Source of the DNA: Stomorhina lunata
Lineage: Eukaryota; Arthropoda; Insecta; Diptera; Rhiniidae
Reading direction: 5' to 3'
DNA: 64,000 bases
Assembly (NCBI GenBank): GCA_933228675.1
Contig: OW121742.1
Location: forward strand, 112,820,739 to 112,884,738
Shown here: positions 1 to 14,168 of the stretch, one piece after another
Layout: every line of letters starts with the position of its first letter
Numbering within the stretch: position 1 is the first letter of the stretch
Made by a program: the position numbers and the translations under genes
The notes under the pieces: generated by a model
Told to the model about the DNA's origin: nothing
Database searches by the model: none
What the model saw: the letters and a program-made list of their open reading frames with translations, nothing else

Positions 1-189
1 AAACAGGCTTTTGAATTTTCCGGGATATGTGTATGTGTGTTGTAGTGTGCGTAGATTAAATCTTACGCTCCCTTTAACATACTACAAATTTCATAGCATA
101 CTTATAGGCAAACATAGTATACAAAATATAAACAATCAAAAATCGTATCGTTCTCATAGATATTAGACCTGCTCAATATTAAACAAAAT
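1..189. other. Unique AT-rich intron or intergenic DNA
   Basis: No coding signal is visible. It contains one copy of the dispersed motif described under findings (GCATACTTATAGGC at about 96). Confidence 0.6.
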
Positions 190-2570
190 TTCCTAATTTC
201 AAAAAGAAATAATTGGGAACTTTTTTTTTAAGATACATATATTTAAAGATTTTTTGAAAAATTCCCCTTAAAAATAAGAAATTTATGAAAGATTTCCTAT
301 AATAATAATAAGAAATTTTTGGAAAATTCCCTATAAAAATAAGATATTTTTGAAAAATTCCCTATAAAAGAAAAGAAATTTTTGAAAAAAATCATTTAAC
401 TAACAAAATTTGTTAAAAATTTCTTATAAAAACAACAAATTTTTTTAAAAATTTTGCAACTTTTGTAAAATCTCTTATAAAAATAAGAAATTTTTGGAAA
501 ATTTCTTTTAAAAGTATGAAATTTTTGAAAAACTTCCTATAAAAATAAGAAATTTTTCAAAAATTTCCTTTAAAATAAAAGATTTTTAAAATTTTCCCAT
601 AAAAATAAGAAATTTTTTCAAAATTTCATACAAAAATAAGAAATTTTTGAAAAATTTCTTACAACAATTGAAAAATTTTTTAAAATATTTTAATGAAAAT
701 TTAAAGCTTTTTAAATTTCCTAAAAAAATAAGAAATTTTCGAAAATTTTCTAATAAAAATTAGAAATTTTTGATAAATTTCTTATAAAAATAAGAAATTT
801 TTGAAAAATTTCTTACAAAAAAAAATTTTTGAAAAATTTCCTATAATAATAACAAATTTTTTCAAAATTGTTGAAATTTTATAATAAAAATTAGAATTTT
901 TTGAAAAATTTCCTATAAAAATAAGAAATTTTTAAAAAATTTCCTATAAAAATAAAAAATTTTTAAAAAATTTCCTACAAAAATAAAAAATTTTTGAAAA
1001 ATTTCCTATAAAAATAGAAATTTTTTGAAAATTTCGTACAAAATCAAGAAATTTTTTAAAAATTGCCTATAAGATAAGAAATTTTTGAAAAATAAAAAAT
1101 TTTTGAAAAAATTTCCTATAAAAATAAGAATTTTTTTAAAAATTTCCTATAAAAATAAGGAATTTTTGAAAAATTTCTTTTAAAAGTATGAAATTTTTGA
1201 AAAATTTCCTATTAAAATAAGAAATTTTTCAAAAATTGCCTAAAAAATAAGAAACTTTTTAAAATTTTCCCATAAAAATAACAAATTTTTTAAAAATTTC
1301 CTAACAAAATAAGAAATTTTTGAAAAATTTCCTACAAAAAAAAAAAAAAAAAAATTAATTTCCTATAAGATAAGAAATTTTTGAAAAATTTCCTATAAAA
1401 ATAAGAAATTTTTAAAAAATTTCTATAAAATAAGAAATTTTTGGAAAATTTCCTATAAAATAAGAAAATTTTGGAAAATTTCCTATAAAAATAAGAAATT
1501 TTTTAAAAATTTCCTATAAAAATAAGAATTTGTTGAAAACTTCCTACAAAAATATGAACTTTTTCAAAAATATCCTAAAATAATAAGAAATTTTTGGATA
1601 ATTTTCTATAAAAAAATTTTTGAAAACATTCCAATAAAAAGAGGAAATTTTTTAAAAATTTCCCATAAAACTAAGAAATATGTAAAAAATTTCCTCTACA
1701 AATAAGAATTTTTTAAAAAATTTCTTATAAAAATAGGAAATTTTTTGAAAATTTCCTTTAAAAATAGGAAATTTTTCAAAAATTTTCTCTAAAAATAAAA
1801 AAAAAAATTGAAAAATTTCTTGTAGGAATAATAAATTTTTAAAAATTTCCTATAAAACGAAGAATTTTTTAAAAAATTTTCGATATAAATGGGAAATTTT
1901 TGCAAGATTTTTTATAAAAATGAAAAATTTTTGCAAGATAAGAAATTTTTGAAAAATTAACTATAAAAAAATTTGTTTGAAAAATTCCCTATAAAAATTA
2001 GAAATTTTTGAAAAATTTCCTATAAAAACAAGAAATTTTTAACAAATTTCCTATTAAATTTGAAATTTTTGAAAAATTTCCTATAAAAATAAGAAATATT
2101 TGAAAAATTTTCTTTAAATATAAGAAATTTTTGAAAATTTTCTTTAAAAATAAGAATCTTTTTAAGAATTTCTTTTAAAAATTAAAAATTTTTGAAAAGT
2201 TTCCTTTAAAAATTCTTATTTAATTTAATATAAAAATAAGAAATTTTTGAAAAATTTACTATAAAAATGAGAAATTTTTGAAAAAATTTCGTTAAAAATA
2301 AGAAATTTGTTTAAAATTTTCTGTATAGATGATAAATTTTTGAAAAATTTCTTATAAAAATAAGAAATTTTTGAAAAATTTCTTATAAAAATAAAAAAAT
2401 TTTGGAAATTTTCTTACAAAATTAAGAAATTTTTTAAAACTTTCCCTTAAAAATACGAAATTTTTGAAAATTTTGTTATAAAAATAAGAAATTTTTGAAA
2501 AATTTCTTATAAAAATAGAAAATTTTTGAAAAATTTCCCATAAAAATAAGAAATTTTTGAAAACATTTCA
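190..2570 (-). repeat. 31-bp palindromic satellite, old degenerate array, minus orientation
   Basis: Many diverged copies in which TTTTTGAAAAATTTCCTATA alternates with AAAATAAGAAA. The unit of the cleaner arrays is an 11-base arm AGGAAATTTTT, one central base, the inverted arm, and an 8-base spacer. Central G and an A-rich spacer define the minus orientation. Divergence is high throughout, with many AAGAAA for AGGAAA changes, so this is one of the oldest arrays here. Confidence 0.9.
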
Positions 2571-4314
2571 ACTTCTATCGTAGATCTTTGGGTTTATCTG
2601 AATTTGGAGCCTCTTCATCATTATTTGATCAGTGGTATTGCACTCATACCAACTTATAATTATATTCACACACATGCGTGTTCCTGCTAGTATCTGTGGT
2701 TTTGCTGCAACAATGAGTAGCAAGTAGGAAGTGCCACACTTAAAGCCTATGCAAAAAAAAAACAAAATGTAAAATTTTTTCATTGTCGTTGTTGTTTTAT
2801 TGTACCATTTTTAATTTAACGTTTCGCTGGCATTGTCTGTGCATATGTAAGTTGCAACATTGTTGGCATAGTTGTTGCAACTACACTATACATGGCTACA
2901 ACGCAACAACTAAGACAACTACTGTTTAAGAAAGTGTTTTCAACAATTGGGAAATTTTCAACAGAAAATACTTCAAAATGTCTGAATACATAAGAAACTT
3001 TTAGGAAATGTGAGGAAGAATGTAAGAAAAAAGAAAATTACAGAAAAGCCTAATGAAAAGATTGAGTGGGTGAGTGAGTGTCGTCTGTCGGAGAATGAGA
3101 TGAATGAGTTTTTTGTGTGATGTAGTAGTGGCATAACTGGTGTATGTAAATGCTTGTATGTGTAAATGACAAATACTTCAAAACAAAAGTGACATATAAG
3201 TTATACAAACACGTAGAAGTATGTGAGCAAGTGAATTTTAAAACGCATTTTCTACACAAAGACTCATGAATATAGGAAGAAGGCTGTTTCAGATAGTCTG
3301 TGTTCAAAATGCTGCAACATTAAGTTACAAACTAGAACTTTCTTAAAGTTTCTTAAATTGAAATACCTCAATTCCTGAACTTTTTTATTTTAAAAGCTTT
3401 AAAACCTTACAAAAAGCTTACTTTAGCTCTAAGCGTTATTATATGTAAGCTTTGGAAAGCTTAACTGAAAGCTCTTTAACCAAACGTTGAGTAACGTATA
3501 TCATTAGCTTTAAAGCTCACTAGCTTTAAAGATCATTAGTTCTAAGTAATTTTTATTATAAAATAAAAGAGCTCTTACAAAAGCTTTTAAAAAACTTAAT
3601 ATACATTTAAAAGCTTTTCTAAAATAGTTCTATTACTTACATACTTAAACTAAAGCATAAATTAAAAGCTTTTAATTGCATATTATTTTATATCATCAAT
3701 AGTATTTACCATAAACTTTAAAGCTCATTAGTTCTTAAAGCATTTTTAAAGACATTTCAAAAGCCTTCTTAAAAGCTCTTTGAAATCAAAACAAAATAAC
3801 CAAAAGCTTTTCCTTAAACCTTAATTTTATCTCCCACTGTATTCAAAATTCACTTTTCCGCTTCAGCCTGAGCTTAAGTATGCCAACAGCAAATTGTATT
3901 TATTTTTCATTATAGAAGATTTCTTCATTACAAAAACTTCTACATCCTTTAACATAAAACTAAATTATCCTCATACACACACACACACTAACATTTTTAC
4001 ATACATCACCCAGAAAAACTCTTACATGTTTAAGGCATAACACTAACTTTCAAGTGTCTTTGTAATAAATTTTATATATTCTTTAAGCTCAAAAATTTTT
4101 CCATTTTCCCTCGTTGATGTGTGTGCGTGTAGTTTGAAGGCGAAAATAGTTTTTTTTATAGTTTTTATTATCTGAAGGATTTTATTTAAAACTAGCAAAT
4201 AAAATTTAAGCTTAAGACCTTGAAGGGGCGATATAGGATGAAAAAAATTAGGGTATGTTAGAAATATACGATAACAAAAGTTAAAATCTTTTGTTTGTTA
4301 TTTAAGGAAAATGA
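2571..4314. other. Unique intron DNA with AAAGCTTT-rich patch
   Basis: No exon is found. Short minus-strand open frames (2568-2783, 3050-3307) lack domain features and look like chance. From about 3370 to 3830 the palindrome-like AAAGCTTT and its variants recur every few tens of bases. A short CA run lies near 3975. A GTATGCC copy of the dispersed motif is at 3878. Confidence 0.6.
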
Positions 4315-6167
4315 TTTAATTTCTCAAAAATTTTCTAGTAAATTTTTCACAAATTTCCCATTTTTATAGAAAATTTTTCAAAAAATTACCTTTATATAGG
4401 AAATTTTGCAAAAATTTACCATTTTTATAGCACATTTTGGGAAAATTTACTATTTTTATAGGAAATTTTTCAAAAATTTACTATTTTTATAGGAAATTTT
4501 TCAAAAATTTGCTATTTTTATAGGAAACTTTGCAAAAATTTACTACTTTTATAAGAAACTTTGCAAAAATTTACTATTTTTATAGAAAATTTTTCTTATT
4601 ATTATAGGACATTTTTCAAAAATTTCCTTTTTTATAGGAAATTTTTGAAAAATTTTATATAAAAATAAGAAACTTTTGAAAAAAAAATTTTAAAGAGTTT
4701 TATATAAAAACAAGAAATTTTTAAAAAAATTCTAATATTTATAGAAAATTTTTCAAAAATTTCTTAATTTTATAAGAAATTTTAAAATAATTATTAATTT
4801 TTGTAGGAATTTTTTTTAAACTTCCCATTTGTATAGGAAATTTTCAAAAATGTCCTATTTTTATAGGAAATTTTCAAAAATTTACTATTTTTATAGGAAA
4901 TTTTTCAAAAATTTCCTATTTTTATAGGAAATTTTTCAAAAATTTCCTATTTTTAGAGTAAATTTTTCAAAAATTTCCAATTTTCATAGGAAATTTTTAA
5001 AAAATTTCGTATTTTTATAGGAAATTTTTCAAAAATTTCTTATTTTTATAGGAAATTTTTCAAAAATTTCCTATTTTTATAGAAAATTTTTAAAAAAATT
5101 CTTAATTTTAAAGAAAATTTTTTAAAAATTTCCTATTTTTATAGGAAATTTTTCAAAAATTTCCTATTTTCATAGGAAATTTATTAAAAATTTCTTATTT
5201 TTATAGGAAATTTTTCAAAAATTTCTTATTTTTATAGGATTTTTTTTTAAAATTTACTATTTTTATAGGAGATTTTTCAAAAATTTCTTATGTTTGTAGG
5301 AAGTTTTTTAAAAATTTCTTATTTTTTTAGAAAATTTTTCAAAAATTTCTTTTTTTTTTTTAAATTTCTTATTTTTTTAGGAAATTTTTCAAAAATTTCC
5401 TATTTTCATAGGAAATTTATTAAAAATTTCTTATTTATATAGGAAAAAAAAAATCTTAATTTTATAGAAAATTTTTTAAAAATTTTCTATTTTTATAGGA
5501 AATTTTTCAAAAATTTCCTATCTTTATAGAAAATTTTTCAAAAATTTCCTATCTTTATAGGAATTTTTTCAAAAATTTCCTATTTTTATAGGAATTTTTT
5601 TAAAAATTTATTATTTTTATAGGAGATTTTTCAAAAATTTCTTATTTTTATAGGAAATTTTTTAAAAATTTCTTATTTTTTTAGAAAATTTTTCAAAAAT
5701 TTCTTTTTTTTTTTTTAATTTCTTATTTTTTTCAGGAAATGTTTCAAAAATTTCCTATTTTCATAGGAAATTTATTAAAAATTTCTTATTTATATAGGAA
5801 ATTTTTCAAAAATTTCTTATTTTTATATTTTTTAAAAAATTTCTTATTTGTATTGGAAACTTTTCAAAAATTTCTTATTTTTATAGGAAATTTTTCAAAA
5901 ATTTCTTATTTTTATAGGAAATTTTTTAAAAATTTCCTATTTTTATAGGAAATTTTTCAAAAATTTTTTATTTTTATAGGAAATTTTTCAAAAATTTCTT
6001 ATTTTTATAGGAAATTTTTCAAAAATTTCTTATTTTTATAGGAAATTTTTCAAAAATTTCTTATTTTTATAGGAAATTTTTCAAAAATTTCTTATTTTTA
6101 TAGGAAACTTTTCAAAAATTTCTTATTTTTATTCTTGTTTTTATAGGAAATTTCTTATTTATATAGG
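4315..6167 (+). repeat. 31-bp palindromic satellite, plus orientation, with internal flipped patch
   Basis: Units have a central C (TTTTTCAAAAA) and a TATTTTTATA spacer, the plus form. A patch at about 4640-4720 is in the minus form. Divergence is moderate, highest at the left edge, with cleaner copies towards 5900-6130. Confidence 0.95.
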
Positions 6168-7608
6168 AATGGTGGGCATATAAGTTTCGGCTTAGCCGAA
6201 TATTAAACTTTTACTTGTTAGTTTTTATATCATTAAAGCTTAAATAAAACTATTCAAAAACAAACACGAGTTCTGCATAAAAAAGACACTAAAACATATG
6301 ACAATGATGACTTTAGTTCACAATGTAGCATAATTAAGACTAAAGAATCCTTAAGAGTAAGGCTGACAGACATTTCCTCATGTCTTCTGTGGATTCTATA
6401 TATAGATAGAATAACTCAACTTATCAGGCAAGATTCTTAAACACTCTATGAGCCTTTTTTGTCTTTTGTCACATGTGTTAACAGCACATGTGTCTTTGAG
6501 TGTATATGGAAATTTTTGATGAAAATGTTAAGATTTTTGACTTTTTTTGCTAGAAATTTTTTGTAGTTTTTTGCTTTTCTTATACCAACTATTATCGTCA
6601 TTTTGAAACCACTATTTTTGTAATATACAAACATTCATTCAGTGTAATAAAGAGTTTATGTCAATTTTTGTCTATAAAGTTTATTTTCTTGTATATGAGC
6701 AGAGAAAATTTCTTATTTCTACTGAAAATTTGGCTTTTTTACACATGAATGAGTTGGTTGTTACTAAATTAAATTTTAACCCTTTAAGGACCATTAATTT
6801 AAAAGAAATCACTTAATAAAAAAATATATTTTATTTCTTGTTTTATTCCAATAACAAGAAATAGTTTTTAAACTCAAATTATAGCCATTTTTTGATTTAT
6901 TTGTCATTTTGACCGCTATAGGGTTAAGTCAATATCTGTGTTTGAGTGTGTGTCTATCTTTACAACAGCTCTATAAATAGTATGAGAACTTGTCGGTTTC
7001 TAGAATTCAATTTTCTTAAGATTTTCCAAAAATGTTGTCAATTTGAGTTGATATGTGGTTGCTACAAGTGAAGCATTGAAAATTTTGTTGTCAGTCTCTG
7101 TAACAGGCTAAATTGCCATGCGTTTGTGTGTGTATGAATTTAGCTAAGTGTGAGTATATCTGTTTTAGTATGAGTAGGTGGTAATGGTTGTATGGGTTAC
7201 TTTTTTGTTAATTTTGGTAGGTGACTTTTACATCACTTTGCTAGTTAGTTTTTCTTCTTTTTTCATTTTTTTTCTTGTTGTCGTACATCTCCATATATTG
7301 TGGTAGTTGAGTTGCATTTGCCACATTTGCTTTTTTGTGGCATTTTCAATTAGAGCATGTGGCTGCTGTTTTGTCTTTCACTATACAGTTTTCATTATAA
7401 GTCCTGATAGTATTCAAGTCAAAAACTAAGGACTGACAAGTGAGTGAAGATAAAACACAAACACACATACATACACTTACTTATAACAAGCGTTTTATTA
7501 AGAAAATTATTAAAGATAATAGTATGTATTTGTTTTCTTGAAAAAAAAAACAACAAAATTTCTGATGGACAAAAGAAAGAAGAAAATTTAAGAAAATTAA
7601 ATACTTAT
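6168..7608. other. Unique intron DNA with a G+C-rich hairpin
   Basis: At 6186-6200 a perfect 7-base inverted repeat with one central base (TTCGGCT, T, AGCCGAA) stands out against AT-rich DNA. The rest is TG-rich and T-rich without a credible exon; the 62-codon minus frame at 6446-6634 has no recognisable feature. Confidence 0.6.
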
Positions 7609-9478
7609 TGAAAATTTTCCTATAAAAATAAGAAATTTTTTAAAAATTTCCTATAAAAATAAAAAAATTTTTTAAATTTCCTATGAATATAAGATATTTT
7701 TGAAAAATTTTCCTAAAAATAAGAACACTTTGAAAAATTTCCTATAAAAATAGGACATTTTTGGAAAATTAACTATAAAAATAGGAAATCTCTGAAAAAT
7801 TTACTATAAAAATAGGAAATTTTTTTTTAAATTTCCTATAAAAATAGGATTTTTTTTTTAAATTTCCTATAAAAATAGGAATTTTTTTTTAAATTTCCTA
7901 TAAAAATAGAAAATTTTTGAATAATCTCCAATGAAAAATTTCCTAAAAAATAAGACATTTTTGAAAAATTTCCTATAAAAATAGGAAATTTTTGAAAAAT
8001 TATAAAATAGGAAATTTCCTATAAAAATAGGAAATTTTTGAAAAATTTTCTATAAAAATAGGAAATTTTTGAAAAATTTTCTATAAAAATAGAAAATTTT
8101 TGAAAAAATTTTCTATAAAAATAGGAAATTTTTGAAAAATTTCCTATAAAAATAGGAAAATTAGGAAATTTTTGAAAAATTTCCTATAAAATTAGGAAAT
8201 TTTTGAAAAATTTCCTTAAAAATAGGAAATTTTTGTAAAGTTTCCTATAAAAATAGGAAATTTTTAAAAAATTTCCTATAAAAATATTAAATTTTTAAAA
8301 AATTTGATATAAAAATAGGAATTTTTTGAGAAATTTCCTTTAAAATAGGAAATTTTTGAAAAATTTCCTTTAAAAATTGGAAATTTTTTAAAAATTTTCT
8401 TTCAAATAGGAAATTTTTGAAAAATTTGCTTTAAAAATAGGAAATTTTTGAAAATTTTCCTTTAAAAATTGGAAATTTTTGAAAAATTTTCTTTAAAATA
8501 GGAAATTTTTGAAAAATTTCCTATAAAAATAGGAAATTTTTGAAAAATTTCCTATAAAAATAGGAAATTTTTGAAAAATTTCCTATAAAAATAGGAAATT
8601 TTTGAAAAATTTCCTATAAAAATAGGAAATTTTTGAAAAATTTCCTATAAAAATAGGAAATTTTTGAAAAATTTCCTATAAAAATAGGAAATTTTTGAAA
8701 AATTTCCTATAAAAATAGAAAATTTTTGAAAAATTTCCTATAAAAATAGGAAATTTTTGAAAAATTTCCTATAAAAATAGGAAATTTTTGAAAAATTTCC
8801 TATAAAAATAGGAAATTTTTGAAAAATTTCCTATAAAAATAGGAAATTTTTGAAAAATTTTCTATAAAAAAAGGAAATTTTTGAATAATTTCCTATTAAA
8901 ATGAAAAATTTTTGAAAAATTTCCTATAAAAATAGAAATTTTTTGAAAATTTTCCTATAAAAAAAAATAAAAAAAATAAAAAATAAAATTTTTCAAAAAT
9001 TTCGTATAAAAATAGAAAATTTTTCAAAAATTTCCTATTAAAATAGAAAAAATTGTAAAATTTCCTATAAAAATAGGAAATTTTTGAAAATTTTCCTATA
9101 AAAATAGGAAATTTTTGAAAAATTTCATATAAAAATAGGAAATTTTTGAGAATTTTCCCATAAAAATCAGAAACTTTTAAAAAATTTTCTACAAAAATAA
9201 GAAACTTTTAAAAAAATTTCTAAAAAAATAAGAAATTTTTAAAAAATTTCCTAAAAAATAGGACATTTTTGCAAACATTTTTAATAAAAATAAGATATTT
9301 TTGAAAAATTTCCTACAAAAATTGGAAATATTTAAAAAATGTCCTGAGAATTTTTTTAAAAATTTCTAACAAAAATATGAAATTTTTGAAAAATGTCTTA
9401 TAAAAATAAAAAAATTTTGAAAAATTTCTTAACAAAAATAAGAAATATTTGAAAGATTTCCCATAAAAATAAGAAAAT
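7609..9478 (-). repeat. 31-bp palindromic satellite, minus orientation
   Basis: Central G with a TATAAAAATA spacer. The copies at about 8510-8860 are nearly identical; both ends are diverged, the pattern expected when unequal exchange homogenises the middle of an array. Confidence 0.96.
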
Positions 9479-10676
9479 ACCTTTGAATGTCTATTCATTA
9501 ATTTTGCTTGCTATGAATGGTATTACATTTAATTATCTCTGATTTTATATATTTAAGGAATTTCAATAATTTAAATTCCTCTACACTCGTACCGAAATAC
9601 TTCTTCATGCAATCAAAAATTTAACCAAATATTATTCATTTTATATTACTCAACATAACCACATTAGTTGTCAGAGCTTTATTTTAAATGATAATAAATA
9701 TTAAATTCATTTAAAATGTTGCCACCACAACTCATTTACTACCTGACGCTTTAACAGAGCAAAGTCTTCTTCCACGCCTCTTCTCAAAACTTTTCAGTGA
9801 AACCATGGGAACTCTTGGGTATTGTAAGGACCCATTTATATACGAAGGATGCAGGAGATGATATGTATTTGTATCTGGCTGGATGTGTCTGTCTGTTTTT
9901 TGTTTACAGCTGTTATTATCAGTTACGCATAAAACATGTGTTCCAGACAAATATTCTATAAACTGTGATTCGTTCAGGCTGTAAAGGGCCTATGTCTAAT
10001 ATAAAAGAAAGGAAAAGGAAAATGTACTTCTAAAGGTAAAGTTCTATAAACATAAACAAGGACATAATTCAGTCTATGAAGTGAATCGTTTTGCTTTATG
10101 TCAAAACCTGACAAAAGTCCTTTCTCTTAGGAACGTTATATTTAAACTGTTCCTGCCACTGCTGCTGTTGCTTCATGCATCACTTAGTTTTCGTTGTAGT
10201 GATGGTGGTATAGGAAGCGGTGCAGAAACAGTAGTTCTCTATCTCTATATCTGGAGCATTTGGGCAAATAATGGTTAGTTAGTATTGCATTGTCATTCAT
10301 TTTTGTAACAATATGTGTGAGATAAAGTATTTCTCTGGGTGTGCTCGTCTGTGTATGTGTTTTTCTATTTTCCTGTTGTGTTTATATTTGCCTCAAATGT
10401 TATATTTGTTTTTAATTAGAAAATTTTGTAGTAATTCGTTAGTAGATTGCTTGCAACTTAAATGAAACAAATAATTGTCATTTAAGCCTGTAAATGTGAT
10501 GAAAATTTTAGCAAAACATTTGCGACTCATTTCAAGAAAATGCTAAAATAATGAAGGATTGATTAGGAATAAACTTTAAATCAAACTTAGTTAAAAATAT
10601 TAAAGAACGCTATAGAATGTCAAATAAAAATGTTTTCAAAATATAAGAAGAAATTTTTAAAAATAGGAAACTAATA
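9479..10676. other. Unique intron DNA, no supported gene
   Basis: Two open frames were examined. The minus frame at 9732-9950 (72 codons) has no known motif. The plus frame at 10081-10278 begins at GTG and includes LFLPLLLLLHASLSF, which resembles a signal peptide, but it has no Ig or other domain and no supporting splice context. I leave both uncalled. Confidence 0.5.
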
Positions 10677-11762
10677 AAATTTATAATTTTTGTAGGAAAT
10701 TTTTCCAAAACTTCCACTTTTTTAGAGCAAATTTTTCAAAAAATTCCTATTTTTATAGCAAATTTTTCAAAAAATTTCCTATTTTTATAGGAAATTTTTC
10801 AAAAATTTCCTATTTTTATAGGAAATTTTTCAAAAATTTCCTATTTTTATAGGAAATTTTTCAAAAATTTCCTATTTTTATAGGAAATTTTTCAAAAATT
10901 TCCTATTTTTATAGGAAATTTTTCAAAAATTTCCTATTTTTATAGGAAATTTTTCAAAAATTTTCTATTTTTATAGGAAATTTTTCAAAAATTTCCTATT
11001 TTTATAGGAAATTTTTCAAAAATTTCCTATTTTTATAGGAAATTTTTTAAAAATTTCCTATTTTTATAGGAAATTTTTTAAAAATTTCCTATTTTTAAAA
11101 ATTTCCTATTTTTATAGGAAATTTTTCAAAAATTTCCTATTTTTATGGAAAATTTTTCAAAAATTTCCTATATTAATATGAAATTTTCCAAAAATTTACT
11201 ATTTTTATAGGAAATTTTTTCAAAAATTTCTTATTTTTATTGGAAATTTTTCCTAAAATTTCCTATTTTTATAGGAAATTTTTTAAAAATTTCCCATATT
11301 TATACGAAATTTTTATAGAAAATTTTTTAAAAATTTCCCATATTTATACGAAATTTTTCAAAAAATTTCCTATTTTTATACGAAATTTTTTAAAAATTTT
11401 ATATTTTTATACTTAATTTTTCAAAAATTTCCTATTTTTATAGGAAATTCCCATTCCACTAGAAAATTTCCTGTTTTTATACGAAAATTTTCAAAAATTT
11501 CTTATTTTTATAGGAATTTTTTAAAAAATATCCTATTTTTATAGGAAATTTCCATTTCAATAGAAAATTTTTCAAAAATTTCCTGTATTTATAAGAAATT
11601 TTTCAAAAATTTCCAGTTTTTGAAGGAAATTTTTAAAAAATTTCCTATTTTGATAGGAAATTTTTCAAAAATATCTTTTTTTTTTTCTTATTTTTATAGG
11701 AAATTTTCAAAAATTTCTTATTTTTATAAGAATTTTTTAAAAATGTCTTATTTCTGTAGAAC
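10677..11762 (+). repeat. 31-bp palindromic satellite, plus orientation
   Basis: Near-identical copies lie at about 10770-11100. The right half is diverged, with spacer and arm changes and a few truncated units (for example at 11090-11110, where a unit loses half its arm). Confidence 0.95.
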
Positions 11763-12747
11763 TTTTTTGTTTAGATTTCGAAGTCATTTAATTTTTTTTT
11801 TTTGTTAGTTGATTTTTGATAGTTTTCCACAAGTTATTACTTTTACATTCTGCAAATTATTACTCTTTATAATGACCACTAAAAACTTTGTTGCTTAATT
11901 ATTTGCTCTTCACTTCATCCGCCACACACACTCAGAATATCACAAATTCCTTTTACAACTTGAACAAATTCCCCCATAAGTGTGCTATACATAAAAATCA
12001 GCAAAAGTCAACAATTTCTGCCAACCCAACGAGACTTATTATTGAAAATAAAAATGAAAAAATAATGACCGAAAATTAAAGTTAATAAAAATATATATAA
12101 AAACTAAAATAAAAATCATTGTAACCATTTAAAGAACATTATAACGCATTTAATACTAACGAGGCCAATAACATGAAAACCTATAAAGGCAAGAGCAAAG
12201 CGATACAGACGAAAAGACAGACTGCCAAAATGTGTATACATTTACTTACGAGCGTAACAGAAAGTGAAAAATTAAAAAGTGATTTTTTTTTGGTATAAGA
12301 AACGAGAAAAGTAAAGCAGAATATTATCTTTAATGCATTTAATGGCAATACATATAATAATACTATTAAAAGTGAAGTATACTTGTTGGCGTAAAAAGGA
12401 GAAATTTTAAAAACGAACATGAAATATTTAAGTTTACTTCATCGACTGCAACTATACACAGCAGTTGCGATCGACAATATAAAAAAACAGAATAAAAACA
12501 TTTATAAAATGAATAAATGAAAATAATTTTAATACTTTTTCCGTTAACTATTAAAAATACATCCGTTTATTTAAAAGCAAATACATAGGCATACGCACAT
12601 GAATAATGTTAGCCAAAAGGGAACTCCTTTAGGAGCAGACACAAGCGCATACTTAAATATTTACAACTACATGAATGTAAACATACCTTCATATATTAAC
12701 AGTGGTTCAGCAAACTTTCTAAGAGTTTATAATTACATATCAAAATA
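11763..12747. other. Unique AT-rich intron DNA
   Basis: No exon is supported. The small open frames at 11888-12079 and 12181-12420 lack features. Confidence 0.55.
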
Positions 12748-14168
12748 ATTTCCTATCTTTTTTGGAAATTTTTCAAAAATTTCCAATCTTTTTAGGAAAA
12801 TTTTCAAAAATTTCCAATCTTTTTAGGAAATTTTTCAAAAATTTCCAATTTTTTTAGGAAATTTTTCAAAAATTTCCTATTTTTTTTAGGAAATTTTTCA
12901 AAAATTTCCTATTTTTTTAGGAAATTTTTCAAAAATTTCCTATTTTTTAGGAAATTTTTCAAAAATTTCCTAATTTTTCAAAAATTTCCTATATTTATAG
13001 GAAATTTTTCAAAAATTTCCTATTTATATAGGAAATTTTTCAAAAATTTCCTATTTTTATAGGAAATTTTTCAAAAATTTCCTATTTTTATAGGAAATTT
13101 TTCAAAAATTTCCTATTTTTATAGGAAATTTTTCAAAAATTTCCTATTTTTATAGGAAATTTTTCAAAAATTTCCTATTTTTATAGGAAATTTTTCAAAA
13201 ATTTCCTATTTTTATAGGAAATTTTTCAAAAATTTCCTATTTTTATAGGAAATTTTTCAAAAATTTCCTATTTTTATAGGAAATTTTTCAAAAATTTCCT
13301 ATTTTTATAGGAAATTTTTCAAAAATTTCCTATTTTTATAGGAAATTTTTCAAAAATTTCCTATTTTTATAGGAAATTTTTCAATAATTTCCTATTTTTA
13401 TAGGAAATTTTTCAAAAATTTCCTATTTTTATAGGAAATTTTTCAAAAATTTCCTATTTTTATAGGAAATTTTTCAAAACTTTCCTATTTTTATAGGAAA
13501 TTTTTCAAAAATTTCCTATTTTTATAGGAAATTTTTCAAAAATTTCCTATTTTTATAGGAAATTTTTCAAAAATTTCCTATTTTTATAGGAAATTTTTCA
13601 AAAATTTCCTATTTTTATAGGAAATTTTTCAAAAATTTCCTATTTTTATAGGAAATTTTTCAAAAATTTCCTATTTTTATAGGAAATTTTTCAAAAATTT
13701 CCTATTTTTATAGGAAATTTTTCGAAAATTTCCTATTTTTATAGGAAATTTTTCAAAAATTTCCTATTTTTATAGGAAATTTTTCAAAAATTTCCTATTT
13801 TTATAGGAAATTTTTCAAAAATTTCCTATTTTTATAGGAAATTTTTCAAAAATTTCCTATTTTTATAGGAAATTTTTCAAAAATTTCCTATTTTTATAGG
13901 AAATTTTTCAAAAATTTCCTATTTTTATAGGAAATTTTTCAAAAATTTCCTGTTTTTATAGGAAATTTTTCAAAAAATTTTATAGGAAATTTTTCAAAAA
14001 TTTCCTATTTTTATAGGAAATTTTTCAAAAATTTCCTATTTTTATAGGAAATTTTTCAAAAATTTCCTATTTTTATAGGAAATTTTTCAAAAATTTCCTA
14101 TTTTTATAGGAAATTTTTCAAAAATTTCCTATTTTTATAGGAAATTTTTAAAAAATTTCCTATTTTGA
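12748..14168 (+). repeat. 31-bp palindromic satellite, plus orientation, highly homogeneous
   Basis: About 45 copies. The left 200 bases carry a variant spacer (TTTTTTAGG without the second TATA), after which units are almost identical to 14150. One truncated unit lies near 13975. Confidence 0.97.

Noticed and set aside
5739..5948. Open frames inside 31-bp arrays (also 9313-9498, 11620-11808, 61854-62060)
   Set aside because: They consist of satellite units only and have no start context, domain or splice support.
9732..9950. 72-codon minus-strand frame
   Set aside because: No motif, no splice context and the length is close to the chance range.
10081..10278. 65-codon frame with signal-peptide-like leucine run
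   Set aside because: It opens at GTG rather than ATG, has no downstream domain, and a fitting donor leading to exon a (which needs a phase-2 junction) was not found. The hydrophobic run can arise from CTG/TTG-rich sequence.
12748..14168. CRISPR-like regular 31-bp periodicity
   Set aside because: There are no unique spacers between repeats, and the host is clearly a eukaryote with spliced genes. It is an ordinary tandem satellite.
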